Shown here: positions 10,067-21,474 of the stretch, piece by piece | Position numbering within the stretch: position 1 is the first letter of the stretch | Layout: the number at the start of each line of letters is the position of its first letter | NCBI RefSeq assembly: GCF_000517545.1 | Contig: NZ_BAIV01000013.1 | Coordinates: 84,042 to 148,041 of the forward strand | Reading direction: 5' to 3' | DNA from: Bacteroides reticulotermitis JCM 10512 | Lineage (GTDB): Bacteria > Bacteroidota > Bacteroidia > Bacteroidales > Bacteroidaceae | Length of the DNA: 64,000 nt | Notes under the pieces: model-generated | The model's database searches: none | What the model saw: the letters and a program-made list of their open reading frames with translations, nothing else | What the model was told of the DNA's origin: nothing | Translations under genes and position numbers: made by a program

Positions 10067-11394
10067 ATGAGAAACTTGAAATTACTAAGCCTGTCATTCC
10101 TGTTAGCGTTGGCTGCTACTCCGGGAATTGCACAAAACCCGATTATCCAAACAAAATATACAGCCGATCCGGCTCCGATGGTATACAACGATACTATATT
10201 CCTTTATACGACTCATGATGAAGATGACGCCGAAGGATTCAAAATGTTAGACTGGTTACTTTATTCTTCTACAGATATGGTGAACTGGACTGATCATGGA
10301 GCGGTTGCTTCTCTGAAAAGCTTTGATTGGGTGGCGCGTGATAATGGTGCATGGGCAGAACAGGTTATCGAACGCAATGGCAAATTCTATATGTATTGCC
10401 CGATTCACGGCAATGGTATTGGTGTTTTAGTATCCGATACTCCTTACGGACCTTTTAAGGATCCTTTGAACAAACCCTTGGTTTGGCAAAAGGAGCATTG
10501 GTACGACATAGACCCTACTGTATTTATTGATGATGACGGACAGGCCTATATGTATTGGGGTAATCCGAATGTTTATTATGTGAAACTGAATGAGGATATG
10601 ATTTCCTATTCGGGGGAAATCGTACAATTGGAGAATAAACCGGAGCATTATCAGGAAGGTCCTTGGGTATATAAGCGGAACCAGCATTATTACATGGCTT
10701 TTGCCTCGACTTGTTGTCCGGAGGGTATTGGTTATGCCATGAGTGATAAACCTACCGGACCGTGGACTACCAAAGGATACATCATGCGTCCTACAGAGAA
10801 GACTAGAGGGAATCATCCGGGTATTATTGATTATAAAGGGAGCTCTTATGTGTTTGGTTTGAATTATGATTTACTGCGTCTGGAGACTCCCGACCATAAA
10901 GAACGTCGTTCGACTTCTGTTGCAAAAATGCATTATAATTCCGATGGAACTATTCAGGAAGTACCTTATTGGAAGGAAACGAAATTGGGACAACTTGAAA
11001 ACTTTAATCCTTACCGTAGGTAGAAGCTGAAACAATGGCTTGGGGATATGGCCTTAAAACCGAGAAGTTTGCCAATGGCGGTTTGTTTGTGACTGACATT
11101 GATAACAATGAGTCTCTGTGTGTACGTGGTGTCGACTTCGGCGTGAAGGGAGCAAAGAAATTCAGCGTGAGTGCAGCTTGTGTTGAAAAAGAAGGTACGA
11201 TTGAAGTTCGCCTGGACAGCGTTGATGGTCCGCTAATAGGTAGCGTGGCTATAAAACCGACAGGCGGAATGGATATATATAAGCTTATGTCATGCTCAAT
11301 AAAGAACGCAAAAGGAATACATGACCTGTATTTTTGCTTTAAAGGCGAGAAAGGAAACAACCTGTTTGATTTGGATTATTGGGAGTTTAAATAG
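10067..11394 (+). CDS. GH43 (subfamily 29-like) with C-terminal CBM6 (frameshifted in this sequence)
   Basis: Exported arabinofuranosidase/xylosidase-type GH43 of about 442 residues. The ATG at 10067 gives a clean signal peptide; the TTG at 10061 is less likely. Catalytic residues are the base Asp in TADPAPMVYND, the modulator Asp in DIDPTVFIDDDG and the acid Glu in QEGPWVYKR. A CBM6-like module follows, starting at VEAETMAWGYG and ending NNLFDLDYWEFK. The frame breaks at about 11020, where LENFNPYRR meets a stop; inserting one G into the GG at that site rejoins it to VEAETMAW. A paralogue of the same architecture lies at 30441-31814, and a collapsed third copy at 38813-38995. It is last of the operon starting at 6344. 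Confidence 0.85.
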
Positions 11395-11445
11395 TCTTTA
11401 TCATGGCATTGAATAATGCTGATTGTTTATGTCTAAATTTTGGGA

Positions 11446-11553
11446 TGCTACAAGGGTAAAGATGGATGTTACGCTGAAAAGGAGACGTGTTATTATACCA
11501 AAGAAGCGCGTAACATAACTATGGGCGTCTTGCTGTAGTATAGTTTACCTTTG
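11446..11553 (+). promoter_or_regulatory. Promoter with four 21-bp-phased operator repeats for the core SusC/D operon
   Basis: TGCTAC at 11446, TGTTAC at 11467, TGTTAT at 11488 and CGTAAC at 11509 are phased at 21 bp. A perfect -7 box TACCTTTG starts at 11546, again 37 bp after the start of the last hexamer. It drives the main uptake operon. Confidence 0.77.
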
Positions 11554-11780
11554 TGGCAACCAAGAAGTTTATGCTGCCAGTTATCTCCCCACTACTAGGT
11601 GGGAGAGCCTATGGGAGGTGCAACCAGCCTGTATACTACTTGTGATTTGTGAACAGTGGCTTTTTATAATAATCTAATACTATTGTCTATGAAGTGTGTG
11701 TATAACGATAGCTGAAGCTATTATCTAATGAATGATGATTGGAAAATAACGTAGTTAATTAACATCTTAATCTAATAGTA
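11554..11780 (+). other. Long structured 5' leader of the SusC/D operon, with possible attenuator
   Basis: About 220 nt separate the predicted start of transcription from the SusC ATG, much longer than the leaders of the enzyme operons. Small hairpins are visible: TGGCA at 11554 with TGCCA at 11575, and TCTCCC at 11584 with GGGAGA at 11601. A third hairpin pairs AGCC-TGT (11626-11632) with ACA-GT-GGCT (11653-11661, 2-base bulge) and is followed directly by five T, so it could be a weak terminator. No coding sequence is seen. Confidence 0.4.
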
Positions 11781-14700
11781 ATGAAAAATGTAAGGAAGAA
11801 AATTCAAAAAATCCCTTGCCTATTCCTGCTTATGCTCTTCAGTTTCATGACGGCATCGGCTCAGAAAGGTATAACGGTAAGAGGGACTGTGCTTGATAGT
11901 AACGGTGAGACAATCATTGGTGCTTCAGTTATATTAAAAGGTAATAATTCAATAGGTACAATTTCTGATCTGGATGGACATTTTGTGTTGAATGTGCCCA
12001 ATGAAAAATCGACTCTTATTGTTTCGTATGTAGGAATGAAACCGCAGGAAGTAAAAGTGGTTTCTACGGGTCAGGTGAAAGTGACGTTGGAAGACGATAC
12101 GCGGCAATTGGATGAGGTCGTGATCGTTGGTTACGGACAACAGAAAAAAGCATCCGTGGTAGGTGCAATTACACAAACAGATAGTAAGACATTGGAGCGT
12201 GCTGGTGGGGTAAGCAGCTTGGGTGCGGCGCTGACCGGTGCTTTGCCGGGTTTAATCACTACCAGCTCTACCGGTATGCCGGGTGCCGAAGATCCTCAAA
12301 TCATCATTCGTACGCAGAGTTCCTGGAACAGTAGCGCGCCTTTGATATTAGTGGATGGTATTGAACGTGAAATGAGTTCGGTAGACATTTCTTCTGTAGA
12401 AAATATCTCTGTTTTGAAAGATGCCTCTGCTACGGCTGTGTACGGTGTGAAAGGAGCCAACGGGGTAATCCTTATTACTACCAAGCGCGGTAAAGAGGGA
12501 AAGGCTAGTGTGCGGATAAAGGCTAATGTTACGGCAAAGGTCGTATCGAAGCTTCCCGAAAAGTACGACGCATATGACACATTTTACCTGATGAACAACT
12601 CCATTGAGCGTGAGGCTAGCCTCAATCCGGCCGGATGGGCTAACTATACACCTGCAGCTATCATCGATAAATATCGCAATCCGGCGAATGCGGAAGAGTG
12701 GGATCGCTATCCCAATGTAGATTGGGAAAAGGAGCTTTTCAAGAAAGCTGCCATGTCTTACAATACGAGTGTGAACGTATCGGGCGGTACCAAAGTTGTG
12801 AGCTACTTTGCGGCTGTGGATTTCGTAAACGAAGGTGACTTGTTTAAGAACTTTGAAAATGGGCGTGGCTATAACTCCGGTTTCGGCTATAACCGCATCA
12901 ACGTTCGCAGCAACTTGGACTTCCAGTTAACCAAGACCACTCAATTTTCTACAAACTTGTTCGGGTCGAACGCACAACGCCAGTTACCATGGGATATGGG
13001 TGACGGTGATACAGGCTACTGGAATTCTGCCTACAAATCGGCTCCCGATGCCATGCGCCCCGTGTATTCCAACGGTATGTGGGGGTGGTACGCCCCGCGT
13101 GACGCAGATGTGCCTAACTCGATTTATTCCTTGGCCGTGGGTGGCAAGGAAAAACGCACGACTACCAAGATGACTACCGACTTCATCCTGACTCAGGATT
13201 TGGCGATGCTGACCAAAGGATTGAAATTCAAGACGAATTTTTCCATGGACTACACTTTTGTAGAAAACAAACGCGGGCTCAGTGACCAGTATAATCCTGC
13301 ACAACGCCTCTGGGTGAATCCTGATACAGGCGAGTATCGCTACCAATACGATCCGGATTCAGGTACCGGACTTGACAAGGTCGTCAATCCGATCTATTGG
13401 ATACAACAATCAGGTAGTGCGAATCTAGGTGCTACGTATCGTAAACTCTACTACTCGCTTCAGTTGGACTATGCCCGTACGTTCGATAAACACGAGGTGA
13501 CCGCTCTCGGTCTTTTCAGCCGGTTGAAAGAGGCACGAGGAAATGGATTCCCCGTTTATCGGGAAGACTGGGTGTTCCGTATGACTTATAACTATGCCAT
13601 GCGCTATTTCTTCGAAGCCAATGGTGCGTATAACGGTTCCGAGAAGTTCGGCCCCGATTATCGTTTTGCTTTCTTTCCTTCTCTCTCGTTAGGTTGGATG
13701 ATCAGTGAAGAGAAGTTTATGAAAAAAATGAAGTTTATAGATATGTTGAAAGTGCGTGGTTCATGGGGACGCATCGGTGATGATAATGTCGGCGGCCGCT
13801 TCTTATACAAAGACCAACTGAGCAATGGTGGTAACACTGTTATGGGTAGCATTAATCCGGACGATTCTCCTTATACCTTCTGGAAAATCTCTTCATTGGG
13901 CAATCCTAACGTTTCTTGGGAAACTGTAGAAAAACGCAATATCGGTTTGGATTACGCTTTCTTCGACGGCCTTATCGCAGGTTCGGTAGATGTGTTCAAC
14001 GATACCCGTTCAGACATCTTGGTTAGTGGTGGTAGCCGTTCCATCCCATCTTATTTTGGTGCAACGGCTCCACAGGCTAACTTGGGTAAGGTAAACAGCC
14101 ATGGTTACGAATTGGAGTTGCGTTTGAACTATGTGTTTAATAACGGTATGCGTGCCTGGTTAAATACGAGTACGACTCATGCTGTCAATAAAATCAAGTT
14201 CAGAGACGACGCTCCCTTGCTACCTACTTATCAGAAAGGAGCAGGGAATAGTATTAATCAAGTTTATTCTTACATCGATCATGGAAACTTGGTCACCTGG
14301 GATGATGTGATAGGTAGTAGTAGCTGGACAACCGGAAATGATATGAAATTGCCTGGTGACTACAATATTATTGATTTTAACGGTGACGGTGTAGTCGATA
14401 ATGATGACCGTGCCCCCTATCAGTATGCCACCACACCACAGAATACTTATAATGCCTCTCTGGGTTTTGAATGGAAAGGATTCAGTTGTTTCGCACAATT
14501 CTATGGTGTAACCAACGTAACTCGTGAGGTCAGTTTCCCGACATTCCGTTCCACAGCTCACGTTGCTTATGCAGAGGGTAACTATTGGACTCCGGGCGGT
14601 ACCGCTACGCTGCCTACTCCACGTTGGGGAACCGCTGTAGACGCAGCTGCTACCGGCACGCGTTATTGGTATGATGGCGCTTACCTTCGTCTGAAAAATG

Positions 14701-14900
14701 TTGAAGTGGCCTACACATTCAAGAATAACTGGCTGAAGAAAAGGGGGGTCAATTCCTTGCGCCTCTATCTGAATGGTGACAACCTCTATATGTGGACCAA
14801 AATGCCGGACGACCGTGAAGCTAACTACGGCACGGGCTCTTCGGACGGTGCCTATCCTACGGTACGCCGTTTCAACCTTGGTATCGACATAACCTTATAA
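11781..14900 (+). CDS. SusC-like TonB-dependent outer-membrane transporter (first xylan pair)
   Basis: A 1039-residue SusC/RagA protein. Signal peptide (to about TASAQKG), then a carboxypeptidase-D-like regulatory domain (residues about 30-110, RGTVLDSNGETIIGASV), a TonB-box-like stretch before VVIVGYGQQKKASVVGA, the plug domain (about 120-240, with VLKDASATAVYGVKGANG), and a 22-strand barrel to the C-terminal aromatic-rich strand ending NLGIDITL. It imports xylooligosaccharides across the outer membrane together with the SusD lipoprotein that begins 10 bp downstream. The order SusC-SusD-SusC-SusD-DUF1735-GH10 that follows is that of the xus xylan core described for Bacteroidetes. Confidence 0.93.
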   Translation: MKNVRKKIQKIPCLFLLMLFSFMTASAQKGITVRGTVLDSNGETIIGASVILKGNNSIGTISDLDGHFVLNVPNEKSTLIVSYVGMKPQEVKVVSTGQVKVTLEDDTRQLDEVVIVGYGQQKKASVVGAITQTDSKTLERAGGVSSLGAALTGALPGLITTSSTGMPGAEDPQIIIRTQSSWNSSAPLILVDGIEREMSSVDISSVENISVLKDASATAVYGVKGANGVILITTKRGKEGKASVRIKANVTAKVVSKLPEKYDAYDTFYLMNNSIEREASLNPAGWANYTPAAIIDKYRNPANAEEWDRYPNVDWEKELFKKAAMSYNTSVNVSGGTKVVSYFAAVDFVNEGDLFKNFENGRGYNSGFGYNRINVRSNLDFQLTKTTQFSTNLFGSNAQRQLPWDMGDGDTGYWNSAYKSAPDAMRPVYSNGMWGWYAPRDADVPNSIYSLAVGGKEKRTTTKMTTDFILTQDLAMLTKGLKFKTNFSMDYTFVENKRGLSDQYNPAQRLWVNPDTGEYRYQYDPDSGTGLDKVVNPIYWIQQSGSANLGATYRKLYYSLQLDYARTFDKHEVTALGLFSRLKEARGNGFPVYREDWVFRMTYNYAMRYFFEANGAYNGSEKFGPDYRFAFFPSLSLGWMISEEKFMKKMKFIDMLKVRGSWGRIGDDNVGGRFLYKDQLSNGGNTVMGSINPDDSPYTFWKISSLGNPNVSWETVEKRNIGLDYAFFDGLIAGSVDVFNDTRSDILVSGGSRSIPSYFGATAPQANLGKVNSHGYELELRLNYVFNNGMRAWLNTSTTHAVNKIKFRDDAPLLPTYQKGAGNSINQVYSYIDHGNLVTWDDVIGSSSWTTGNDMKLPGDYNIIDFNGDGVVDNDDRAPYQYATTPQNTYNASLGFEWKGFSCFAQFYGVTNVTREVSFPTFRSTAHVAYAEGNYWTPGGTATLPTPRWGTAVDAAATGTRYWYDGAYLRLKNVEVAYTFKNNWLKKRGVNSLRLYLNGDNLYMWTKMPDDREANYGTGSSDGAYPTVRRFNLGIDITL

Positions 14901-14910
14901 TAACGCAGAG

Positions 14911-16792
14911 ATGATTATGAATAAATATATCAACAAACTATTTATGATGTCAGCCCTTGCAGTGGCAGGCATGATGGGGATGACCTCGTGCACCGACTAT
15001 CTGGATAAAGCTCCGGAAAGTGATTACCAAGCGAATGACCCCTACAAAAACTTCAAGAACTTTCAGGGATTCACCGAGGAACTCTATAATTGTATTCCGG
15101 CAATTTCGAACAACAAAGATGCCGGACATACTTGCTTCAATTATGGTGAAGATGAATACTGGGAACCGCAGGAAATGCGTTTGCAGGCTCGTAACGTAGA
15201 CAATGGAGACTTCTGGGGGTGGTCAACAGCTTACTATGCTATCCGAATAATCAAGGAGCGGCAGGTTCAACAAACCGAACTGACAAAGGTCATTTATGGG
15301 CCAACTCTTGGTATGCTATCCGTAAAGCCAATATCGGTATCGCAAATCTCAGCAGTCTGGTAGATGCCACCGAAGAAGAACGTAATCTCATCGAAGGACA
15401 ACTTTACTTTTTTCGTGCCTGGTATCACTTCATGCTGATGGAATGGTGGGGGGGAATGCCATACATCGATCAAGTACTCGCTTCGGATGTGACTCCCACG
15501 CTGCCTCGCCTCACTTGGCAGGAATGTGCGGAAAAATGTGTAGCAGACTTTGAACATGCAGCAGCCTTTCTACCTGTCGACTGGGATGCGACGACTGCTG
15601 GAAAAGTAACGCTGGGTAAGAACAATATGCGTATTAACCGGATTATGGCTTTAGCCTACAAAGGTAAGACCTTGCTTTGGCTGGTAGCCCGTTGATGAAC
15701 TGGGCTTCCGGGGGTGCGAAGGAATATAATACAGAGCTGTGTAAACGGGGAGCTGATGCTCTCGGGCAAGCGCTGGCTCTCACTGAGTCAACCAACCGTT
15801 ACGAACTGGCCAACTTCTCCGAATATAACGATCTCTTCTTGTTGCACAACTCAAGCGGTAAACTGCCCGGAGTGAAAGAGTCTATCTTTATGGAGAATAT
15901 TAAGGACTATGCTGGGCGCTGGCGCTGGAACATGATTAACGATTTCCGTCCGCAATCCATCGAGTCATCTGGTATCAAGGTATTTCCTACTGCCAATTAT
16001 GTGAACTACTACGGTATGCAAAATGGTTATCCAATTAATGATATGACAAAGGCTGATACCGAGTCGGGTTATGACCCCACACATCCTTGGAAGAACCGTG
16101 ATCCGCGTCTCTACAAAACCATCATGTTCGATGGCATGAAGTGGAAAAGTACCGGTGGTGCAGGCGGAACGGTAGAACTGTTTACCAAAGGACGGGAGAG
16201 TGGAGAAGTAAACCCAAAGAAAGGCTGCTTCACAGGCTATATGAACAGCAAATTCTGCCCGCAGTTGATGAATACAACTGACGGTTATAAGGAGAATAAT
16301 ATCATGATTCTTAGTCTTATGCGTTTGGCTGATGTCTATCTGATGTATGCCGAAGCTACGGCAGTGGGCTACAATGGTCCGAAGAATAAGGCCACTACTT
16401 ATTCACTTACAGCCGAGGAAGCATTGAACAAGATTCGCAAACGCGCTGGTGTAGAACCCGTACTTGACAGATTCTTAGGTAACACTGCTGACTTCCTAAG
16501 TGAATTACGCCGTGAACGTGCCGTTGAACTATCCTTTGAAAGCTTCCGCTTTATGGACCTTCGGCGTTGGATGCTTCTGACCAAAGATCCTTATACGCTG
16601 AAGACCAAGATCGAGTTTGATCGCGCTAATCCAAGTGACTACAATTATGATGTACCGGAAGCAAACGCTATCAAAAATCTACGCGAAGTAGTATTGTTCG
16701 AGCGTAAATATACTGACAGACACTATTGGTATCCACTTCCTAAAAAGGATGTTAGCATGTATGAAGGATTCTACCAGAATCCCGGATGGTAA
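14911..16792 (+). CDS. SusD-like nutrient-binding lipoprotein (two frameshifts in this sequence)
   Basis: A RagB/SusD family outer-membrane lipoprotein of about 625 residues, lipobox MTSCTD near residue 26, partner of the SusC just upstream. Family features include the TPR-like helices, the GQLYFFRAWYHFMLMEWWGG region and the C-terminal RRERAVELSFESFRFMDLRR box. Two breaks split it. Near 15245, TAYYAIR should continue into NNQGAAGSTNRTD after one added base. Near 15680, KGKTLLW should continue into AGSPLMNWASGG after one added G. Both are one-base losses and the second is in a G run. Everything between is conserved, so the gene is probably intact in the organism. Confidence 0.87.
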
Positions 16793-16812
16793 TCTTGACG
16801 TATTAACTAATA

Positions 16813-19649
16813 ATGAAGCTAAAAATGAATAGAAAGTTTATATATATTGGCTGCACTGTTTTCGCCATGTCTCTGCTTCATGCAGGAGGTCTTCAGGCAC
16901 AAGAGAATAATAAGGATAGTCTGGTGAATGTGGCTTTCGGTACGGTTGCCCAGGAAGACTTGACATACGCCATTTCTACGGTCAACACGTCCGAACTGAC
17001 AAAAAAAGTAAATAGTTCCAATAGCTTAGTCGGTTTGGAAGGCCTGATAGGTGGCTACAATGGCAATATTTGGGACAAGGAGCACTTGTCCTGGTGGACG
17101 GGGTACCCCGTAGTGCAAGCAACGTACGCGCTTCGGAAGTAGAGAATATTTCCATTTTGAAAGACGCCGCTGCCGTGGTACTTTACGGTAGTCGCGCCTC
17201 CAAAGGCGTTATCTTAATAACTACAAAACGAGGCAAAAATGAACCGATGCACATTGATGTGCGTGGCAATGTAGGTATCAATGTACCCAAATCTTACCCC
17301 AAGTACTTGGATTCAGATTGCTACATGACGCTCTACAATGAAGCCTGCCGCAATGACGGAGTTTCACCGAGGTACAACGCTTCGGATATTTACAACTCTG
17401 CTGTGGGAGACAATCTTTATCGATATCCTAACATTGACTTCTACAGTTCGGACTACCTGAAAAAAGCTTATTACAATGCCGATATGACTGGTGAGGTATA
17501 TGGAGGAAACGAGCGCACACACTACTATCTGAATTTCGGTATGGACTATACTGATAACTTGTTGAAGTATGGTGAGTCGAAGAAAGCTTCCGATATGCGT
17601 TTCAATATACGTGGTAATGTAGATATGACACTTGCCTCTTGGCTGAAAGCTACTACCAATGCGGCAGTTGTCTTCACCAATCAGTATGCGGGGCGGGGAG
17701 ATTTTTGGGGAGCCGCATCGACTTTACGTCCCAATTGGTTTGCACCGTTGTTGCCTATTGATATGATGGATACCAATGTAGCTCAGATACAGGATTATAT
17801 AACCAACAGTAATCATCTGATTGACGGAAAATATTTGCTTGGTGGAACATCGTCTGATATGACCAATCCTTTTGCCGACCTTTTGGCTGCGGGCTATGTG
17901 AAGGAGAAAGCGCGTATGTTTATGTTCGATGTAAGTCTTGCTGCCGATTTGAATTCATTATTGAAAGGCCTGTCGTTTAAAACCTCTTATAGTGTAGACT
18001 ATACGGCCTATTATTCGGAAGCTTTCAAGGAGACCTACGCTGTTTATGAACCTACATGGTCTCAAGTGAACGGAAAGGATATGATTATAGCACTGAGGAA
18101 ACACAATGAGGACAAAAAAGACCCGAATGAATATGTAGGCAAGTCTACCTACGACCAAACGATGACTTTCAGTGCACAGTTCGACTATGCTCGTACTTTT
18201 GCAAAGTATCACAACGTAGCCGCTACATTCATAGGGTGGGGTTATCAGACGCAAAATTCATCTGACGAAAACCACGAGAGTAGTGATTACCACCGCACCA
18301 GCAACGTAAACTTAGGCCTACGGGCATCCTATAATTATGACCATAAATACTATGCTGATTTTAGTGGTGCTGTGATTCATTCGGCCAAGTTACCGGAAGG
18401 CAAACGTAATGCTTTCTCTCCCTCAGTTACTTTGGGCTGGAGAATCAGTAAAGAGAAGTTTATGGAAAATGTGGACTTTATAGACGATCTGAAAATAACA
18501 GCTTCTTATGCCAACCTGCATCAGGATCTCGATATCTCCGATTATTATTTGTATAAAGGGACTTTTTCCAAGAGAGACAAAGAAGGATTCTATGTGCAGT
18601 GGCACGATGGTACTGCCGGTGGATGGACTCCGGCGTCCAAGCGTGGTGATAACCCGAATCTAGGCTTTATCACACGTGAAGAGTTCCGTACCGGAATTGA
18701 TGCCACACTGTTCAATCGCCTGCTGAGGCTGAATGCTAACTATTTCAGACAGGACACTAAAGGGCTGCTTACGCAAGGTGCCTCTTCGATTTATCCCTCG
18801 TATTTCGCCCTAAGCAGTAATTCAACTTTTATGCCGTGGGTCAATTATAATGAGGATAGACGCAGTGGAGTTGATTTCTCACTAAGTGCTAATAAGAAGT
18901 TTGGTGACTTTGATGTGACCCTCGGCTTCAACGGTATGGTATACTCTTCCGAAGCTCTGAAACGCGATGAACTCTATGACGAGAAGTATCAATACCGCCA
19001 AGGTCGTGCAATCGATGCTTCTTACGGTTATGTATGCGAAGGCTTTTTCCGAGATCAGGCTGACATCGACGGGCATGCTCGTCAGACATTCGGCACGGTG
19101 AAACCGGGTGATTTGAAGTATAAGGACATTAACGGGGACGGAGTGATTGATAGTAAGGACCAGATTGAACTGGGAAAGAATGGTTGGGCAGCTCCTCCTT
19201 TCTCCTTTGGCTTGAACCTGACCGTGAAGTGGAAGAATTTCTCGCTGTTTGCTATGGGGACAGGACAATCCGGAACTGTAGATTTTAAATCGAGTTCTTA
19301 CTACTGGAACCGTGGTACGAGCAAATTCTCGGACGTGGTATGGGGGCGTTGGACTGAAGAGACGAAAGATGTGGCCACTTACCCACGTCTGACAACAACC
19401 AACGGTGACAATAACTACCGTAACTCGACGTTCTGGATGTACAAACGCAACTATTTCCGCCTAAACCAGGTGCAGTTGACTTATGATTTCCCTGAGAGTA
19501 CTTTCAATGGGACATTTGTGCGTGGCTTAAGTGTGTATTGCGGCGGTAATAGTTTGCTTACTATCTCTAAAGAACGTAAGCATATGGAACTGAGTACTGG
19601 TTTCCCTCAATGCCGCAACTTCTATGCAGGCTTTAAGGCTGCGTTCTGA
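16813..19649 (+). CDS. SusC-like TonB-dependent transporter lacking the regulatory domain (second pair; frameshifted)
   Basis: A second SusC-type outer-membrane transporter, about 945 residues. The signal peptide (LQAQENN) leads directly into the plug region; the carboxypeptidase-like domain present in the first SusC is absent, and the usual Q-G-rich plug start is shortened. Plug motifs ILKDAAAVVLYGSRASKG are clear and the C-terminal strands (NFYAGFKAAF) complete the barrel. The frame breaks near 17072: GGYNGNIW should be followed by GQGALVLVDGVPR, which needs one more G in the GGG run. It is flanked by SusD genes on both sides with short gaps and is the XusC-position protein of the xus core order. 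Confidence 0.87.
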
Positions 19650-19676
19650 TTTTATTGATTTATAAAGAAGAAGATT

Positions 19677-21437
19677 ATGAAAAAAAAAGTAATACTTTTT
19701 ATAGCAAGTGCCTTGATGCTTTCGGCTTGTGATGATTTATTTGAGCCGGCCATCGAGAACTTCCAAGGCGTGGATCACATGTACAATGATGCGGAGTATG
19801 CGCGTGGAATCTTGCACAATGTATATAGTTTAATCCCTGGTTATTACGATAATAGTGAGTATGGTACGGATGATGCCGTAACCAACCAGCCAAGTAATGT
19901 GTATCTGCAAATGGCGACCGGTGCTTGGACTACAAGTTCATATAATCCGCAGAACCAATGGACGAATTCTTACGGTGCCATTCAATATATCAACCTGTTT
20001 TTGAAGAATGTGGAAGGTGTAAAATGGTCGAGTGATGAAGAATTAAACAAATTGTTTGCCCAACGTCTCATTGGTGAAGCCTATGGTCTCCGTGCTATGT
20101 TCCATTATTACCTGCTCCGTGCCCATGCTGGCTTTGGCCCAGACGGTGAATTGCTTGGTATACCTATAATGAAGGAGTACCAAACGGTAGAGTCTGATTT
20201 CAATCAGCCGCGTGCTTCATTCCAAGCTTGCGTAGAGCAAATCTACAGTGATCTGTCGGAAGCGGAAAAAAGACTTCCCTATGAGTATGAGGATGTTACG
20301 GGGAATGTTCCTGCCGACTTCCAAAATCTCACAAAAGATGTAGGTAAATATAATACGGTTATGGGTGCCAAAGCACGCCAGTTGTACAACGGAATTATAG
20401 CCCGGGCTTACGGCGCACGTACAGCCATGTTGGCGGCTAGTTTTCTTTTTCAGGATGCATCCAACACGGCTACATGGGCAGATGCTGCCAATTCCGCGGC
20501 TGCTGTGATAGACTATAAAGGAGGTGTATCAGGATTAGCTTCCGACGGGGTGGAATATTACTCGCCCACTATTGTGAATACCATTCAGGATGGTGCAAAC
20601 CCGAAAGAGATCTTGTGGAGAGGAAATAAAGGCGGTGGTGATAACGACCAGGAATCTCAGAATTTTCCACCAAGTTTGTATGGTAATGGTTACATGAATC
20701 CTTCACAGAACCTAGTGGATGCGTTCCCCATGGCCAACGGCTATCCTATAAGCGACGTGGCGGCTAGTGGATATGATGTCAATAATCCGTATGCCGGACG
20801 TGATCCTCGTTTGAGTAAATATATCCTCTACAATGGGAGTAAAATCACCGAGAAAGATGTGACCATCAATATCAATACAGGCAATCAAGACGGCGTTAAC
20901 GTGACAGAGAACCGCTCTACTCGAACAGGTTACTACATGAAAAAACGTCTCCGTATGGATGTGAATTGCAATCCTGCAGCGACTTCCAAACAGCCGCACT
21001 ACACTCCTCGTATTCGCTATACGGAGATGTATCTTACTTATGCTGAAGCCGCCAACGAGGCCTGGGGACCGAAGGATGCTAACGGCAGAGGTTATTCTGC
21101 TTACGATGTAATTAAGGCTATTCGAAAGCGTGCCGGAGTCGGTGGAGCTGATGATGCTTACTTGGAAATGTGCGCTTCCAGCAAGGATAAGATGCGTGAA
21201 CTGATTCGCAATGAACGTCGGTTGGAACTTTGCTTCGAGGGATTCCGCTTCTGGGATCTTCGCCGTTGGAAAATGGATTTGAACGAATCGGTATACGGTA
21301 TTGATTGGAATGGTAATAACTATCAGAAGATAACTGTAGAAGAACGCTCCTATGAAGACTATATGTACTGTTGTCCCATTCCGAACTCTGAGATACTGAA
21401 GTATAGTAAGCTCATCCAGAATAAAGGATGGAAGTAA
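19677..21437 (+). CDS. SusD-like nutrient-binding lipoprotein (second pair)
   Basis: An intact 586-residue SusD/RagB lipoprotein, lipobox LSACDD with the lipid-bearing Cys at about residue 18. The RAMFHYYLLRAHAGFG helix region and the C-terminal NERRLELCFEGFRFWDLRRW box are family signatures. It starts 27 bp after the second SusC and should sit over that barrel at the cell surface, binding xylan oligosaccharides. It aligns in role with XusD. No frame disturbance is seen. Confidence 0.92.
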   Translation: MKKKVILFIASALMLSACDDLFEPAIENFQGVDHMYNDAEYARGILHNVYSLIPGYYDNSEYGTDDAVTNQPSNVYLQMATGAWTTSSYNPQNQWTNSYGAIQYINLFLKNVEGVKWSSDEELNKLFAQRLIGEAYGLRAMFHYYLLRAHAGFGPDGELLGIPIMKEYQTVESDFNQPRASFQACVEQIYSDLSEAEKRLPYEYEDVTGNVPADFQNLTKDVGKYNTVMGAKARQLYNGIIARAYGARTAMLAASFLFQDASNTATWADAANSAAAVIDYKGGVSGLASDGVEYYSPTIVNTIQDGANPKEILWRGNKGGGDNDQESQNFPPSLYGNGYMNPSQNLVDAFPMANGYPISDVAASGYDVNNPYAGRDPRLSKYILYNGSKITEKDVTININTGNQDGVNVTENRSTRTGYYMKKRLRMDVNCNPAATSKQPHYTPRIRYTEMYLTYAEAANEAWGPKDANGRGYSAYDVIKAIRKRAGVGGADDAYLEMCASSKDKMRELIRNERRLELCFEGFRFWDLRRWKMDLNESVYGIDWNGNNYQKITVEERSYEDYMYCCPIPNSEILKYSKLIQNKGWK

Positions 21438-21474
21438 CCGATGATTGTGAACACTATTAATGAAATAGAATGAT

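Noticed and set aside
17060..17080. Programmed frameshifting as cause of the many frame breaks
   Set aside because: Sites share no slippery heptamer or downstream structure, and occur in unrelated families where frameshifting is not known.
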